From NCBI RefSeq assembly GCF_005849285.1, contig NZ_CP040517.1, forward strand, positions 1,618,501 through 1,682,500: a stretch of DNA of 64,000 bases. Direction: 5' to 3'. Below are positions 34,732 through 44,489 of this stretch, piece after piece. The position numbers were made by a program, and so were the translations under genes. The notes below the pieces were generated by a model. It did not search any database and was not told the DNA's origin. It saw only the letters and a program-made list of their open reading frames with translations. Within the stretch, counting starts at the first letter, position 1; each line of letters starts with the position of its first letter. The DNA is from Luteithermobacter gelatinilyticus (GTDB lineage Bacteria; Pseudomonadota; Alphaproteobacteria; Sphingomonadales; Emcibacteraceae).

Positions 34732-36102
34732 TTATTTGCGGTCCTGCCCGGTGATGCCCAGGCTTTTTAGTTTTCGATGCAAAGCCGAACGTTCCATACC
34801 AACAAATTCGGCCGTTTTCGAGATGTTTCCGTCAAATCGGCTGATTTGAACTTTCAGATATTCCGTTTCAAACTTCTCACGGGCATCCCGGAGTGACAAG
34901 GACATGATTTCGTTATGTCGATGAGGGCTGAGAATTTCCATATCAGCAATAATTTCCGCCGGCAACATGTCCACCGTAATAGGCTCATTGTCGGAAGACA
35001 GAATCAGAAGACGTTCAATGATGTTGCGCAGCTGACGCACATTTCCTGGCCAATCATGGGCCTGCAACGCGGCCATGGCTTCCGGCGTGATCTGTCGGGG
35101 CTGGCGGCCCGTGGCCGCGGAAAGTTGCCCCATAATCTGATGCACCAAGGCCGGAATATCGTCGCGACGCTGTGTCAGGGGCGGCACCATAACCGGCACC
35201 ACATTCAGACGGTGATACAGGTCTTCGCGAAATCTTTGTTGTTCAATCTCTTCCCGCAGATTGCGGCTGGTGGCACTGACCACGCGCACATTAACATGCA
35301 CGCGGGTCGTCCCTCCTACCCTCTCGAAACTCTGATCCGTCAGCACACGAAGGATCTTGGCCTGGGTGGTTTGCGGCATGTCCGCCACTTCATCAATAAA
35401 CAACGTCCCGCCATGGGCTTCTTCAAAAACACCGGTTTTCTTGACAACGCCGTTTTCTTCAGTGCCAAACAGTTCATGCTCCATGGTATCCGGCGACATG
35501 CTGGCGGCATTGACCACCACAAATTTGCCATTGGCGCGTTTGGAATGTTTATGGATCAGGCGGGCGACCACCTCTTTGCCGGAGCCCGGCGGACCGGAAA
35601 TCAGCACCCGGCTCCCGCTCGGCGCCACTTTTTCAATGGTGTTGCGCACTACATTGATAGCGGAAGAATTACCCGTCAGCTCCAGGTCAAAGCCATATCT
35701 TTCCTTGAGCTCGGTGTTTTCCCGTCTCAATCGCTCCATTTCCGTGGCTCGCTCGACAAGGATCAGGAGCTTGTCAGTCTCAAAGGGCTTGCTGATAAAG
35801 TCATAGGCCCCGCGTTTTATGGCTGAAACCGCAGTTTCAATGTTACCGTGCCCGCTGATAATGATGACTGGCATGTCTTTATGGCGTTGTTTGACAACCT
35901 CCAATAACTCCAGCCCGTCAAGACGACTTCCCTGAAGCCAGATATCAAGAATCAGCAACGACGGCCGCCGGGCCTCGATTTCCGCCAGCGCCGTGTCGCT
36001 GTCACCCGCAACCCGGGTCTCATAACCTTCATCTTCCAGAATGCCGGCGATCAATTCACGAATGTCAGCTTCGTCGTCAACGATCAGGATATCAAGCGCC
36101 AT
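34732..36102 (-). CDS. ntrX: Nitrogen/envelope response regulator NtrX
   Basis: 456 residues: receiver domain with Asp53 in LLILDIWLQGSRLDG, AAA+ domain with Walker A GPPGSGKEVVAR and Walker B GGTLFIDEVADMP, and a C-terminal Fis-type helix-turn-helix (GNISKTAEFVGMERSALHRKL). The sigma-54 contact loop GAFTGA, present in NtrC of this window, is absent; the equivalent part reads GTEENGVVKKTG. I infer that it does not work as a classical sigma-54 activator. It overlaps its sensor gene ntrY by 11 bp. Confidence 0.95.
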   Translation of the reverse strand: MALDILIVDDEADIRELIAGILEDEGYETRVAGDSDTALAEIEARRPSLLILDIWLQGSRLDGLELLEVVKQRHKDMPVIIISGHGNIETAVSAIKRGAYDFISKPFETDKLLILVERATEMERLRRENTELKERYGFDLELTGNSSAINVVRNTIEKVAPSGSRVLISGPPGSGKEVVARLIHKHSKRANGKFVVVNAASMSPDTMEHELFGTEENGVVKKTGVFEEAHGGTLFIDEVADMPQTTQAKILRVLTDQSFERVGGTTRVHVNVRVVSATSRNLREEIEQQRFREDLYHRLNVVPVMVPPLTQRRDDIPALVHQIMGQLSAATGRQPRQITPEAMAALQAHDWPGNVRQLRNIIERLLILSSDNEPITVDMLPAEIIADMEILSPHRHNEIMSLSLRDAREKFETEYLKVQISRFDGNISKTAEFVGMERSALHRKLKSLGITGQDRK

Positions 36103-38377
36103 GTACGATCCTCATTTTTTTCGGTTGGGAGGCGATGTCTGCCGCTTCCGTTTCGGAAGCAAAGATCAGTGTTGCCGTGGCCCCGCCTTCCTTGTTATTC
36201 ACTAGAATCAGATCCCCCCCATGATCCTTCATGATCTTTTTCACAATGGCGAGCCCCAGGCCGGTACCTTTTATCCTTGTGGTAACATAAGGCTCCGTAA
36301 GACGATCGATCAGTTCTTCTGGCAACCCCTTGCCATTGTCCATAACACTTACTCTGGTTTCTCCTTCCTCCCCATCGGGAATAAAAATTCTTATCTGTCC
36401 TTTGATGGCACTGTTTTCTTCCCGCAACACCTCAATGGCTTCAGCGGCGTTTTTGATCAGATTGGTCAACGCCTGGCCGATCAGTCGGGCATCGCAATTA
36501 ATCTTCAGATCCTCCTCGGGCAAATCCACCACGAATTCAATATCATGGTGGGCGACCTCCATCAAAAACACCGCTTGGGAAATAATCTGCCGGAGATCTT
36601 CGGTCTTCAGAACCGGGGCCGGCATGCGGGCGAAGGAGGAAAATTCGTCCACCATACGCCGCAGGTCCCCCACCTGACGGATAATGGTTTCCGTGCACTG
36701 GGTAAAAATCGCCGGATCAGAGGTAATCTGCCGACCATATTTGCGTTTCAGACGTTCCGCCGCCAGTTGAATGGGGGTTAACGGGTTTTTGATTTCATGC
36801 GCAATGCGTCGGGCCACATCTGCCCAGGCTGCGGTTCTCTGGGCGGCAACCTGATCCGTAATATCATCAAAGCTCATCACGAACCCCTCCACCTTCTTGT
36901 CCTTCATTTCCGCCGTGATGCGTACCAGAAGATTAAGTTTGATATCGTCGCGGTTTATGGTGATCTGGTCCTGTACGGATTTGCTCTTGGTTGTCCGAAT
37001 TTTTTCGAACAGTTCTGCCGCTTCCGGCATAACATCACGAAGGCGCCGATCCTTGAGATTGCGCGGTTCGGTATTCAAAAGCCGGGCGGCGGAGCGGTTG
37101 GGCAGCGTAATAGTGCCATCCGGATCCAGCCCCATAATTCCCGCCGTCACACCGGACAGAACCGTTTCCGTAAACCGGCGGCGTTCATCAAGCTGCATAT
37201 TGGCCTTTAGCAGGGCCCGCTGTTGCTGTTGTAACTGCCGGGTCATATTGTTGAACGCCTTGGTCAGCCCGCCCAAGTCGTCATATGTATTCTCGATTGG
37301 CGCCCGTGCCGACAGATCTCCTCTGCCGACTCTGGCTGAAGTGTCAATCAGATTACCAATCGGTTCCATCAGCTTATTGGCCAGTCCCAGGCCCATCCAC
37401 ACGGCTGCAAACAGGATCAGCAGCGCCACAACGATAAAGGTCAGGTTGAACCATAACCGATATTGAGAAAGATCCTGCAACACCCGCATATAGTCATCCC
37501 GGGCAGAAAGTGTCTGATGCACCAGTGTCAGAGCGCGGGTATCAATAAACCGGCTGATATACAGAAACTGATCCAGATAACCGTCCAGCTTTACAAGCGC
37601 CCGGATCATGCTGTCATCTTCCTTGCCGGCCAGAAACACCACTTTTCCCTCTGCCGCGGATTCCAAAGCCCTGAGGGGGAAAGGGTCGCTCATCAGGGAA
37701 ATAGTGGAGCGGGCCCGGGCGGTCACCTGCCCGGTGCGGTCAAAGACAATCACTTCCGACAGGGACAGGATCTGCGCCATACCGGTGAGCGCCTGTTCCA
37801 GAAGCTCCGGATTGGAAGACAGGGTAAAAGCCTGGGTATTCAGGTCCTTGGCCATGCCCAGAATGTCTGCTTTGATCACCTTTTTATGTTCGTCAATATA
37901 GGCTTCGGCCACCCGCTGGGAATTATCAAGAACCGTCTGCACCTTATCGCTGAACCATGACTGTAGCCCGAACTCAAAAAACAACGCCGAAAAAATCGCC
38001 ACAATGATGGTGGGGGTGATCGCCACAATGCTGAACAGGGTAATGATCCGGCTGTGCAGTCGCGCGCCGGCAGCACCGGCTTTCTGGGCTGCAAAAAGCC
38101 GGACCATCTGCCGAGAGACCAAAGCCCCCAGCACGAGCAGCAACACCAGATTGAACAACAGCAGTCCATAAAGCGTCGTCGGCGTCGGCGCAAATGGCCC
38201 CATATTGGAAAAACTGGCATAGGTGATAATGCCCGACAAAAAAGCCCCCAGGGCCAGGGCATAGGCGATTTTGTTGGTCAGCTTGATTCGTTTGGCCCAT
38301 AAGGCAAAACGGAAAAAAGGCCGCGCATTTCTGGTCCTGCTTGCCTCGCTCATCATATTTCGTGCGGCTTTATCCAT
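36092..38377 (-). CDS. ntrY: Sensor histidine kinase NtrY
   Basis: Membrane sensor partner of NtrX, 761 residues. Two N-terminal helices (about 34-55 and 68-90), one at about 113-137, an extracytoplasmic region, another helix near 310-332, HAMP (330-385), PAS (400-510), then the kinase: RRIAHEIKNPLTPIQLAAER with His near 527, N-box TNLIKNAAEAIE, and the G boxes DNGKGLPEE and GTGLGLAIVKKI. It responds in other alphaproteobacteria to nitrogen, oxygen or envelope state; the signal here is unknown. It overlaps ntrX by 11 bp. Confidence 0.95.
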   Translation of the reverse strand: MDKAARNMMSEASRTRNARPFFRFALWAKRIKLTNKIAYALALGAFLSGIITYASFSNMGPFAPTPTTLYGLLLFNLVLLLVLGALVSRQMVRLFAAQKAGAAGARLHSRIITLFSIVAITPTIIVAIFSALFFEFGLQSWFSDKVQTVLDNSQRVAEAYIDEHKKVIKADILGMAKDLNTQAFTLSSNPELLEQALTGMAQILSLSEVIVFDRTGQVTARARSTISLMSDPFPLRALESAAEGKVVFLAGKEDDSMIRALVKLDGYLDQFLYISRFIDTRALTLVHQTLSARDDYMRVLQDLSQYRLWFNLTFIVVALLILFAAVWMGLGLANKLMEPIGNLIDTSARVGRGDLSARAPIENTYDDLGGLTKAFNNMTRQLQQQQRALLKANMQLDERRRFTETVLSGVTAGIMGLDPDGTITLPNRSAARLLNTEPRNLKDRRLRDVMPEAAELFEKIRTTKSKSVQDQITINRDDIKLNLLVRITAEMKDKKVEGFVMSFDDITDQVAAQRTAAWADVARRIAHEIKNPLTPIQLAAERLKRKYGRQITSDPAIFTQCTETIIRQVGDLRRMVDEFSSFARMPAPVLKTEDLRQIISQAVFLMEVAHHDIEFVVDLPEEDLKINCDARLIGQALTNLIKNAAEAIEVLREENSAIKGQIRIFIPDGEEGETRVSVMDNGKGLPEELIDRLTEPYVTTRIKGTGLGLAIVKKIMKDHGGDLILVNNKEGGATATLIFASETEAADIASQPKKMRIVHGA

Positions 38378-38435
38378 AAATTAGTTCTCTGGAACCCAGA
38401 GTATCATATTGTTGCATAATTGCAACATCCACAAC

Positions 38436-39887
38436 TTACCCACCCCGCACAACTTCAATTTCCAGTTCCTTGATCTTTTTTCTCAGGGTGTTTCGATTGA
38501 GCCCCAAAAGATCAGCCGCCTTGATCTGATTACCCCGCGTCGCCGCCAGGCTCAGCTCAATCAACGGTTTTTCCATCTCCTTCAAGACCCGTCCATAGAG
38601 ACCGGCCGGTGGCAGTTCATGCGGCGCATGCGCATCAAAATATTTTTTCAGATGCCGGAAAATCGCCTCCTGCAAGGTTTCGTCCCCGAAACTCTCGGAT
38701 GCCATATCCAGCTTGCTGTCCGGCATGGTGGTCAGTTCTGTCCGGACAATTTCCAGGTTGATCACATCCTCCACATACAGCGCCGCCAAACGATGGGCCA
38801 GATTCTCCAGCTCCCGCACGTTGCCGGGCCAGTTATGCTGTTTCAGATAGTTCAGCGCATCATTGTCAATCAGTTTGGGCGGCTGATTGTTTTCCTGGGC
38901 ATAGCTGTTCAGGAAATGGCGCACCAGATCAGGAATATCTTCCTTGCGCTCCCTGAGCGGTGGAATACGCAAGGGCACCACATTCAGGCGGTAATACAGG
39001 TCTTCGCGGAACAGTCCCTGATTGATCAGCTGTTTCAGGTCCCGATGGGTGGCGGCGATAATGCGCACATCCGTTTTAATCGGTCTGTGCCCGCCAACCG
39101 TGGTATATTCTCCTTCTTGAAGTACCCTAAGTAGGCGGGTCTGGGCATCTTTGGGCATATCTCCAATTTCATCCAGAAACAGGGTGCCGCCCTGCGCCTG
39201 TTCAAAGCGACCGATATTCCGACTGTCAGCGCCGGTAAAAGCCCCTTTTTCATGACCGAACAGTTCACTTTCAATCAATTCCCGTGGAATGGCGGCCATA
39301 TTCAGTGCGACAAACGGGGCGTTACGACGTTTTCCGAAATCATGCAACGCCCGGGCAACAAGCTCCTTGCCGGTTCCCGACTCTCCCGTAATGGTCACGG
39401 TTAGGTCCGTATTCATCAGACGCGCCATGGTGCGATAAACTTCCTGCATGGCCACAGACCGGCCGATTAAAGGTAGATCGTCCGTCTCCTGCGTCTCCGG
39501 TCCCGGCGCTTCCACCTTCAGTTTCCGGGCCAGCCCCTTCTGGACCACGGCCTTGACCTCATTCAGGTCAAAAGGCTTGGGCAAATATTCATAAGCCCCC
39601 CGCTCCGTTGCCTTGACCGCCGTCAACAGGGTATTCTGGGCACTCATTACAATAATCGGCAAATCCGGGCGAATTTTCTTGATGCGCGGCAACATATCAA
39701 GCCCGTTTTCATCCGGCATCACCACATCCGTAATTACCAGATCCCCTTCCCCATTGGCGATCCAGCGCCAGAGGGTAGAGGCGTTACCGGTGACCTGCAC
39801 ATTATATCCTTCCCGTCCCAAAGCCTGGGACAGGACGGTGCGAATGGCTCGGTCGTCATCCGCGATCAATATGTTTTTTGCCGCCAT
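38436..39887 (-). CDS. ntrC: Nitrogen regulator NtrC (sigma-54 activator)
   Basis: 483 residues: receiver with Asp54 in [16 protein letters not shown]+ with Walker [19 protein letters not shown] loop in [17 protein letters not shown], Walker [14 protein letters not shown], and a Fis-like C-terminal helix-turn-helix ([20 protein letters not shown]). All parts needed to activate sigma-54 promoters under nitrogen limitation are present. The upstream gene ntrB ends 21 bp before the start. Confidence 0.97.
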   Translation of the reverse strand: MAAKNILIADDDRAIRTVLSQALGREGYNVQVTGNASTLWRWIANGEGDLVITDVVMPDENGLDMLPRIKKIRPDLPIIVMSAQNTLLTAVKATERGAYEYLPKPFDLNEVKAVVQKGLARKLKVEAPGPETQETDDLPLIGRSVAMQEVYRTMARLMNTDLTVTITGESGTGKELVARALHDFGKRRNAPFVALNMAAIPRELIESELFGHEKGAFTGADSRNIGRFEQAQGGTLFLDEIGDMPKDAQTRLLRVLQEGEYTTVGGHRPIKTDVRIIAATHRDLKQLINQGLFREDLYYRLNVVPLRIPPLRERKEDIPDLVRHFLNSYAQENNQPPKLIDNDALNYLKQHNWPGNVRELENLAHRLAALYVEDVINLEIVRTELTTMPDSKLDMASESFGDETLQEAIFRHLKKYFDAHAPHELPPAGLYGRVLKEMEKPLIELSLAATRGNQIKAADLLGLNRNTLRKKIKELEIEVVRGG

Positions 39888-39908
39888 CTTCCATACCCCT
39901 TCATGTTC

Positions 39909-41009
39909 CTAATGAACCGCAATCGGCAGCAGTACCCGAAACAGGGTTTTTCCGGGTTCCGAATCGCATTCGATAATGCCGCCATGATCCCCGACAATCT
40001 TCGCCACCAACGCCAGTCCGAGACCGGTGCCGCAGGGTTTTGTTGTCACAAAAGGATCAAAAAGGTGCAGTTTCAGATCTTCCGGAACCCCTGGCCCATT
40101 ATCAATTACGCAGATTTCCAAAGGCAGATGCAATCGTTCCCGCCCGCCAGGAGCTGTTACCCGCACCCCGTGCCGATAGGCGGTGGTCAGGGTGACTTCG
40201 CCGCCTATGGCTGGCGCGGCCTCCGCCGCATTCTTGACCAGATTGAGAAATACCTGAATGAGCTGGGCCCGGTCCCCCACAGTGGCGGGGAGAGACGGGT
40301 CATAATATTCGTGAAAACGGACATGTTTGCCAAAACCGTTTTCTGCCAGTTTTTTGACATGTTCCAGTACACTGTGAATGTTTACCTCCACGGGGTCAAT
40401 CGGCTTGCGGTCAGAGAAGACCTCCATCTGATCCACCAGCGCACAAATCCGGTCCGTTTCTTCACAAATTAACCGGGTGAGTGTTTTTTCCTCCTCCGTG
40501 GCGTCCTGTTCCAGGAGCTGGGCCGATCCCCGGATCCCGGACAGCGGGTTTTTAATTTCATGGGCCAGCACCGCGGCCATGCCGGTCACGGACCGGGCCG
40601 CCCCCCGATGGAAAAGCTGCTGGTTGATTTTCTGGGCGATACTGCGTTCCTGAAGCTGAATCAGGATCTGGTTCTCATCATCCAGCATCGGGCTTACATG
40701 AATATCCACCTTGTGTTCCGGGTTGCGGGGATTGGCCAGCAAAACATCATATTCCGAAATGACCTGGCGGGTCTGGCGACTTTGTTCAATCAGCGAGGCC
40801 AGCGGACTGTCAGAAGGCACCAAATCCGTCACCCGTTGCCGCAGCAATACCTTGGCCCCCTGATAAAACAGGGTTTCAGCGGCACTATTGACAAATATGA
40901 TCTTGTCGTTTTTGTCCACCACAAGAATGCTGTCCGGTAGGGAATCCAGAAGTGCATCCAGATTTACCCCTTTACGGCGTGATTTTTCCGTGGTGGCATG
41001 TTTTCCCAT
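39909..41009 (-). CDS. ntrB: Nitrogen sensor kinase NtrB (NRII)
   Basis: Soluble histidine kinase, 366 residues, which phosphorylates NtrC under control of PII. N-terminal PAS domain (about 15-125), then VLAHEIKNPLSGIRGSAQLL with the phospho-His near residue 150, N-box VFLNLVKNAAEAAP, and ATP lid DNGPGVPEDL and GTGLGLALVAKIV. No membrane helix, as expected. Its start overlaps the dusB stop by one base (TGATG), which implies translational coupling. Confidence 0.97.
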   Translation of the reverse strand: MGKHATTEKSRRKGVNLDALLDSLPDSILVVDKNDKIIFVNSAAETLFYQGAKVLLRQRVTDLVPSDSPLASLIEQSRQTRQVISEYDVLLANPRNPEHKVDIHVSPMLDDENQILIQLQERSIAQKINQQLFHRGAARSVTGMAAVLAHEIKNPLSGIRGSAQLLEQDATEEEKTLTRLICEETDRICALVDQMEVFSDRKPIDPVEVNIHSVLEHVKKLAENGFGKHVRFHEYYDPSLPATVGDRAQLIQVFLNLVKNAAEAAPAIGGEVTLTTAYRHGVRVTAPGGRERLHLPLEICVIDNGPGVPEDLKLHLFDPFVTTKPCGTGLGLALVAKIVGDHGGIIECDSEPGKTLFRVLLPIAVH

Positions 41010-41989
41010 CAGGCCGCCATTTCCTCAATCAGAGGATCATAAAAACGATGTATAAGCTCCCGCACCTGCCCCACATCCGCAAGGCTATTAACCAGCTGCC
41101 GGAAACTCGCAGAATCCCTTAATCCCTTGGTGTACCAGGAAATATGTTTACGGGCGATTTTCTTACCGGTGTGTTCGCCGTAATGGGCCAGGATCGCCTC
41201 ATAATGTTCCATAAGGATGTCTTTTTGTACCGATAAAGGCGGATCGGGAAGTTTTTCCCCGGTTTTCAGATAATGGATCACCTGGGAAATAAACCAGGGC
41301 CGCCCATAGGTTCCGCGCCCGATCATCACCCCGTCCGCTCCGGACTGGCGCAGCGCCTCTTTCGCGTCTTCTAGGGACGTGATGTCACCATTGGCAATCA
41401 CCGGAATTTTCACAGCCTCTTTCACCTTGCGAATGAAAGACCAATCGGCGCTCCCCCGATACATCTGGCAGCGGGTTCGGCCATGTACCGTCAACATCTG
41501 AATCCCCACGTCCTCGGCAATACGTGCCAGTTCCGGCGCGTTGCGATTCTGGTCGTCCCAACCGGTACGCATTTTCAGCGTCACAGGCACATCCACCGCC
41601 TTGACGGTTTTTTCCAGAATCTGCCGGGCCAGACTCAGATCCTTCATCAGCGCGGAACCGGCATATCCATTGACCACTTTTTTGGCCGGGCATCCCATAT
41701 TGATGTCGATGATCGGCGCCCCCCTGTCTTCATTGATGCGGGCAGCTTCGGCCACCACATCGGGCTCACAGCCGGCAAGCTGGACCGACATCATATATTC
41801 ATCGCTTTCCGGCGCCGCCATTTTCAGAGTCCGGTCATGAGCCCGGATCAGGGCTTCGCTGGCAATCATCTCAGAGGTGACCAGACCAGCGCCAAAACGT
41901 TTGACCAGACGTCGATACGGACGATCCGTCACCCCGGCCATCGGACACAGCAAAACCGGGTCCTCAATCAGTATACTTCCGATTTTCAT
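41009..41989 (-). CDS. dusB: tRNA-dihydrouridine synthase DusB (NifR3)
   Basis: FMN enzyme that reduces specific uridines of tRNA. 326 residues. [20 protein letters not shown] opens the TIM barrel; the active-site Cys lies in [30 protein letters not shown] and [19 protein letters not shown] follow, with the phosphate site [12 protein letters not shown] and [11 protein letters not shown]. It heads the dusB-ntrB-ntrC-ntrY-ntrX run, the classical nifR3 position. The 202 bp upstream separate it from the divergent ispDF and must hold both promoters. Confidence 0.97.
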   Translation of the reverse strand: MKIGSILIEDPVLLCPMAGVTDRPYRRLVKRFGAGLVTSEMIASEALIRAHDRTLKMAAPESDEYMMSVQLAGCEPDVVAEAARINEDRGAPIIDINMGCPAKKVVNGYAGSALMKDLSLARQILEKTVKAVDVPVTLKMRTGWDDQNRNAPELARIAEDVGIQMLTVHGRTRCQMYRGSADWSFIRKVKEAVKIPVIANGDITSLEDAKEALRQSGADGVMIGRGTYGRPWFISQVIHYLKTGEKLPDPPLSVQKDILMEHYEAILAHYGEHTGKKIARKHISWYTKGLRDSASFRQLVNSLADVGQVRELIHRFYDPLIEEMAA

Positions 41990-42191
41990 GATTAAAATCT
42001 ATGCAACTTCACCAAACACCCCTAGGGTGACCAAAAAATAATCACTTTGAGGCGGAATATACTCGAAAAGCGACGCCGGGTCAAAGGCTGATCCATACAA
42101 GAAAATTACAGACAAGGCCCGGATGGGGTGATAGGGTCTGCCTGACTAAAACATCGTCCCATATCCGTCTGAAGATTAGAGGGTTAAGAGA

Positions 42192-43355
42192 ATGAAAATC
42201 GCTGCCGTTATCGTCGCCGCCGGGCGGGGGCACCGGCTGGGCGAAAAAATGCCCAAACAATATCTGCCACTTGCCGGCAAGACGATCCTGCGCAGAACCG
42301 CAGAAGTTTTTGCCGCACATGATGCCATCAGCCTGATTCAGGTGGTGATCCATCCGGATGATCTGTCGCTGTATCAACAGAGCATAACGGGCCTTGATCT
42401 GCCGCCTCCGGTTTTTGGCGGAACAAGCCGTCAGGAATCTGTACGTTATGGCCTTCAGGCACTAAAGGAACACCGACCGGACCTGGTTTTGATCCATGAT
42501 GCCGCCCGGCCTTTTCTGTCCCATGAGCTGGTTAACCGGGTCATTGCTGCCGCCCGGGATCATGGCGCTGCCCTGCCGGCGCTGGCGGTGACGGATACGC
42601 TGAAGCGGGCCCGCGACAAGACCGTTGAGGCCACAATAGACCGTAACCACCTCTGGCGCGCCCAAACACCGCAGGCGTTTCGTTTTGATCTCATTTTAGA
42701 CTCCCATGACAAACTGGTCACGCATAACCTGACCGATGATGCGGCCCTGGTGGAGAGCATGGGGCATCCGGTGCATATAGTGACCGGGGAAGAGCGAAAT
42801 TTCAAAATCACCACAGCAGAGGATCTTGCCAAAGCGGAACGGATGATGCGCAGCAACCTTACCGATGTCAGAACGGGGTACGGCTTTGACGTGCACGCCT
42901 TCGAGTCCAAAGGAGAGGCCGTTATTCTGGGCGGTATCTCCATCCCGTTTGACAAAAAACTGAAAGGTCATTCGGATGCGGATGTGGCCCTGCATGCGCT
43001 GACCGATGCCATACTCGGCGCCATTGCTGCGGGGGATATTGGTGATCATTTCCCCCCCGGAGAGGATCGCTGGAAAGGCGCCCCCTCGAAGATTTTTCTC
43101 AAAGAGGCCATGCGGCTTGTAAGCGAAAAAGGCGGGATCATCGCCCATCTGGACCTGACGCTGATTTGCGAAGCGCCAAAAATCGGTCCACATCGGGAGG
43201 CCATGCGTCAATCCATCGCCTCGATCTGCGGTCTCGACCTGTCTCGCATCAGCATCAAGGCGACCACCACCGAAAAACTCGGCTTTACCGGTCGCGCGGA
43301 AGGCATCGCCGCCCAGGCCGTTGCCACGGTTCGACTGCCGGAAGAGTGCCCATGA
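42192..43355 (+). CDS. ispDF: Bifunctional IspD/IspF isoprenoid enzyme
   Basis: Two steps of the MEP pathway in one 387-residue chain. The IspD part (1-225) has AAVIVAAGRGHRLGEKMPKQ (CTP site) and LIHDAARPF; the IspF part (228-387) has GYGFDVHAF (metal Asp and His), LKGHSDADVALHALTDAILG and TTTEKLGFTGRAEGIAAQAV. The fusion is common in alphaproteobacteria. The stop overlaps the pgpA start (ATGA, 43352-43355). Start ATG 42192 is preceded by AGGGTTAAGAGA. Confidence 0.97.
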   Translation: MKIAAVIVAAGRGHRLGEKMPKQYLPLAGKTILRRTAEVFAAHDAISLIQVVIHPDDLSLYQQSITGLDLPPPVFGGTSRQESVRYGLQALKEHRPDLVLIHDAARPFLSHELVNRVIAAARDHGAALPALAVTDTLKRARDKTVEATIDRNHLWRAQTPQAFRFDLILDSHDKLVTHNLTDDAALVESMGHPVHIVTGEERNFKITTAEDLAKAERMMRSNLTDVRTGYGFDVHAFESKGEAVILGGISIPFDKKLKGHSDADVALHALTDAILGAIAAGDIGDHFPPGEDRWKGAPSKIFLKEAMRLVSEKGGIIAHLDLTLICEAPKIGPHREAMRQSIASICGLDLSRISIKATTTEKLGFTGRAEGIAAQAVATVRLPEECP

Positions 43356-43840
43356 ACACTTCCCTGAAAAATTGGCCCAATTCTCCGCTGCACCCGGCCT
43401 TTATGCTTTCCACATGGTTTTTCAGCGGTCTGTTGCCCAAGGCACCGGGCACCTGGGGCAGCCTCGCCGCCCTGCCCTTCGCCTGGTTGTTATGGACTTA
43501 CGGTGGATATTGGGCGATGGCTCTTGGTATCGCCGGTGTTTTCCTGCTCGGTCTTTGGGCGACAGGTAAATATATGCAGCTCAGCGGCACACAGGATCCG
43601 GAAGAAGTGGTCATTGACGAGGTCGCAGGGGTCTGGATTACCTGTCTCGCCTTACCCCTTTCGCCCGAAATCAAGGATTACGTTCTGGCCTTTATCCTGT
43701 TTCGGCTGTTTGATATTCTGAAACCCTGGCCCATCCGGATCTTTGACCGGCGGCATTCGGCCTTTGGGGTGATGATGGATGACGTGGTTGCCGGCATTAT
43801 GGCCGCCGCCATATTATGGGGAGTCACACAATATGTTTGA
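43352..43840 (+). CDS. pgpA: Phosphatidylglycerophosphatase A
   Basis: Membrane phosphatase that makes phosphatidylglycerol from its phosphate. 162 residues. Family signatures are LLPKAPGTWGSLAAL, VVIDEVAGVWITC with the metal-binding acidic residues, FILFRLFDILKPWPI, and AFGVMMDDVVAGIMAA. Hydrophobic helices lie near 44-70, 95-115 and 140-160. I chose ATG 43352, which overlaps the ispDF stop; the frame is open upstream but only as a shadow of ispDF. It overlaps the next gene by 8 bp. Confidence 0.95.
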   Translation: MNTSLKNWPNSPLHPAFMLSTWFFSGLLPKAPGTWGSLAALPFAWLLWTYGGYWAMALGIAGVFLLGLWATGKYMQLSGTQDPEEVVIDEVAGVWITCLALPLSPEIKDYVLAFILFRLFDILKPWPIRIFDRRHSAFGVMMDDVVAGIMAAAILWGVTQYV

Positions 43841-44324
43841 TGAAGAATTGCTCGATCTGGCCCGCAACGTTCTGACCCGGGCGCGAGAGCGGAATATTCA
43901 TCTGGCCACGGCGGAATCCTGCACCGGCGGCCTAGTCATGGGGTGCCTGACGGAAATTGCCGGATCTTCAGACGTCGTTGATCGGGGGTTTATCACCTAT
44001 ACCAATCGGGCCAAGGCCGAAATACTTGGGGTTTCCATTGACACCCTTAGCCGGTATGGTGCGGTAAGCGAGGTCTGCGCGCGGGAAATGGCCGAGGGCG
44101 CCGTGCGCAAATCCGCCTCGACCATTGCCGTGGCAGTGACTGGCATCGCCGGACCCGGCGGCGGTACGACAGATAAACCCGTGGGGCTTGTGCATATGGC
44201 GGCCCACCGGCGGGGCGGCATCACCCGGCACGAAGAACACCGTTTCGGCGATATCGGGCGGGAGCAAGTGCGCCGTGAAACCATTGCTGCCGCCCTGAAA
44301 CTTGTTTTGAGTATTATGACCTGA
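43833..44324 (+). CDS. CinA C-terminal domain protein (nicotinamide-nucleotide amidase, PncC-like)
   Basis: 163 residues, only the C-terminal amidase domain of CinA. TAESCTGGLVMGCLTEIAGSS carries the active-site Ser and surrounding motif; FITYTNRAKAEILGVS and VAVTGIAGPGGGTTDKPVG follow. The reaction is deamidation of nicotinamide mononucleotide in NAD recycling. It overlaps pgpA by 8 bp, so ispDF-pgpA-cinA is one operon. No clear terminator follows before the next gene. Confidence 0.94.
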   Translation: MFDEELLDLARNVLTRARERNIHLATAESCTGGLVMGCLTEIAGSSDVVDRGFITYTNRAKAEILGVSIDTLSRYGAVSEVCAREMAEGAVRKSASTIAVAVTGIAGPGGGTTDKPVGLVHMAAHRRGGITRHEEHRFGDIGREQVRRETIAAALKLVLSIMT

Positions 44325-44420
44325 GTTGTTCACTGGAAAGTGTCAAATAATTTTACACCTTCCCCTTTCTTGTGACGAAACTTCTTGGGAAAAAGGCGAG
44401 TTTCTGCGGTTTTTCCGGAA

Positions 44421-44436
44421 TGGCATGGCTTTTGCT
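44421..44436 (+). promoter_or_regulatory. Sigma-54 promoter of the PEP-CTERM gene
   Basis: TGGCATGGCTTTTGCT has the -24 GG (44422-44423) and -12 GC (44434-44435) separated by exactly 10 bp, and matches the consensus TGGCACG-N4-TTGCW closely. Predicted start near 44447, about 43 nt before the coding start. Confidence 0.8.
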
Positions 44437-44489
44437 TAGAGAACCGCGAAGTTCGAAACATCTGTAATAAATATATAGTAGGGTTTAAA

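Noticed and set aside
41990-42191. tRNA gene or riboswitch between dusB and ispDF
   Set aside because: No cloverleaf, no T-arm sequence and no conserved riboswitch core; I see only a promoter-type gap.
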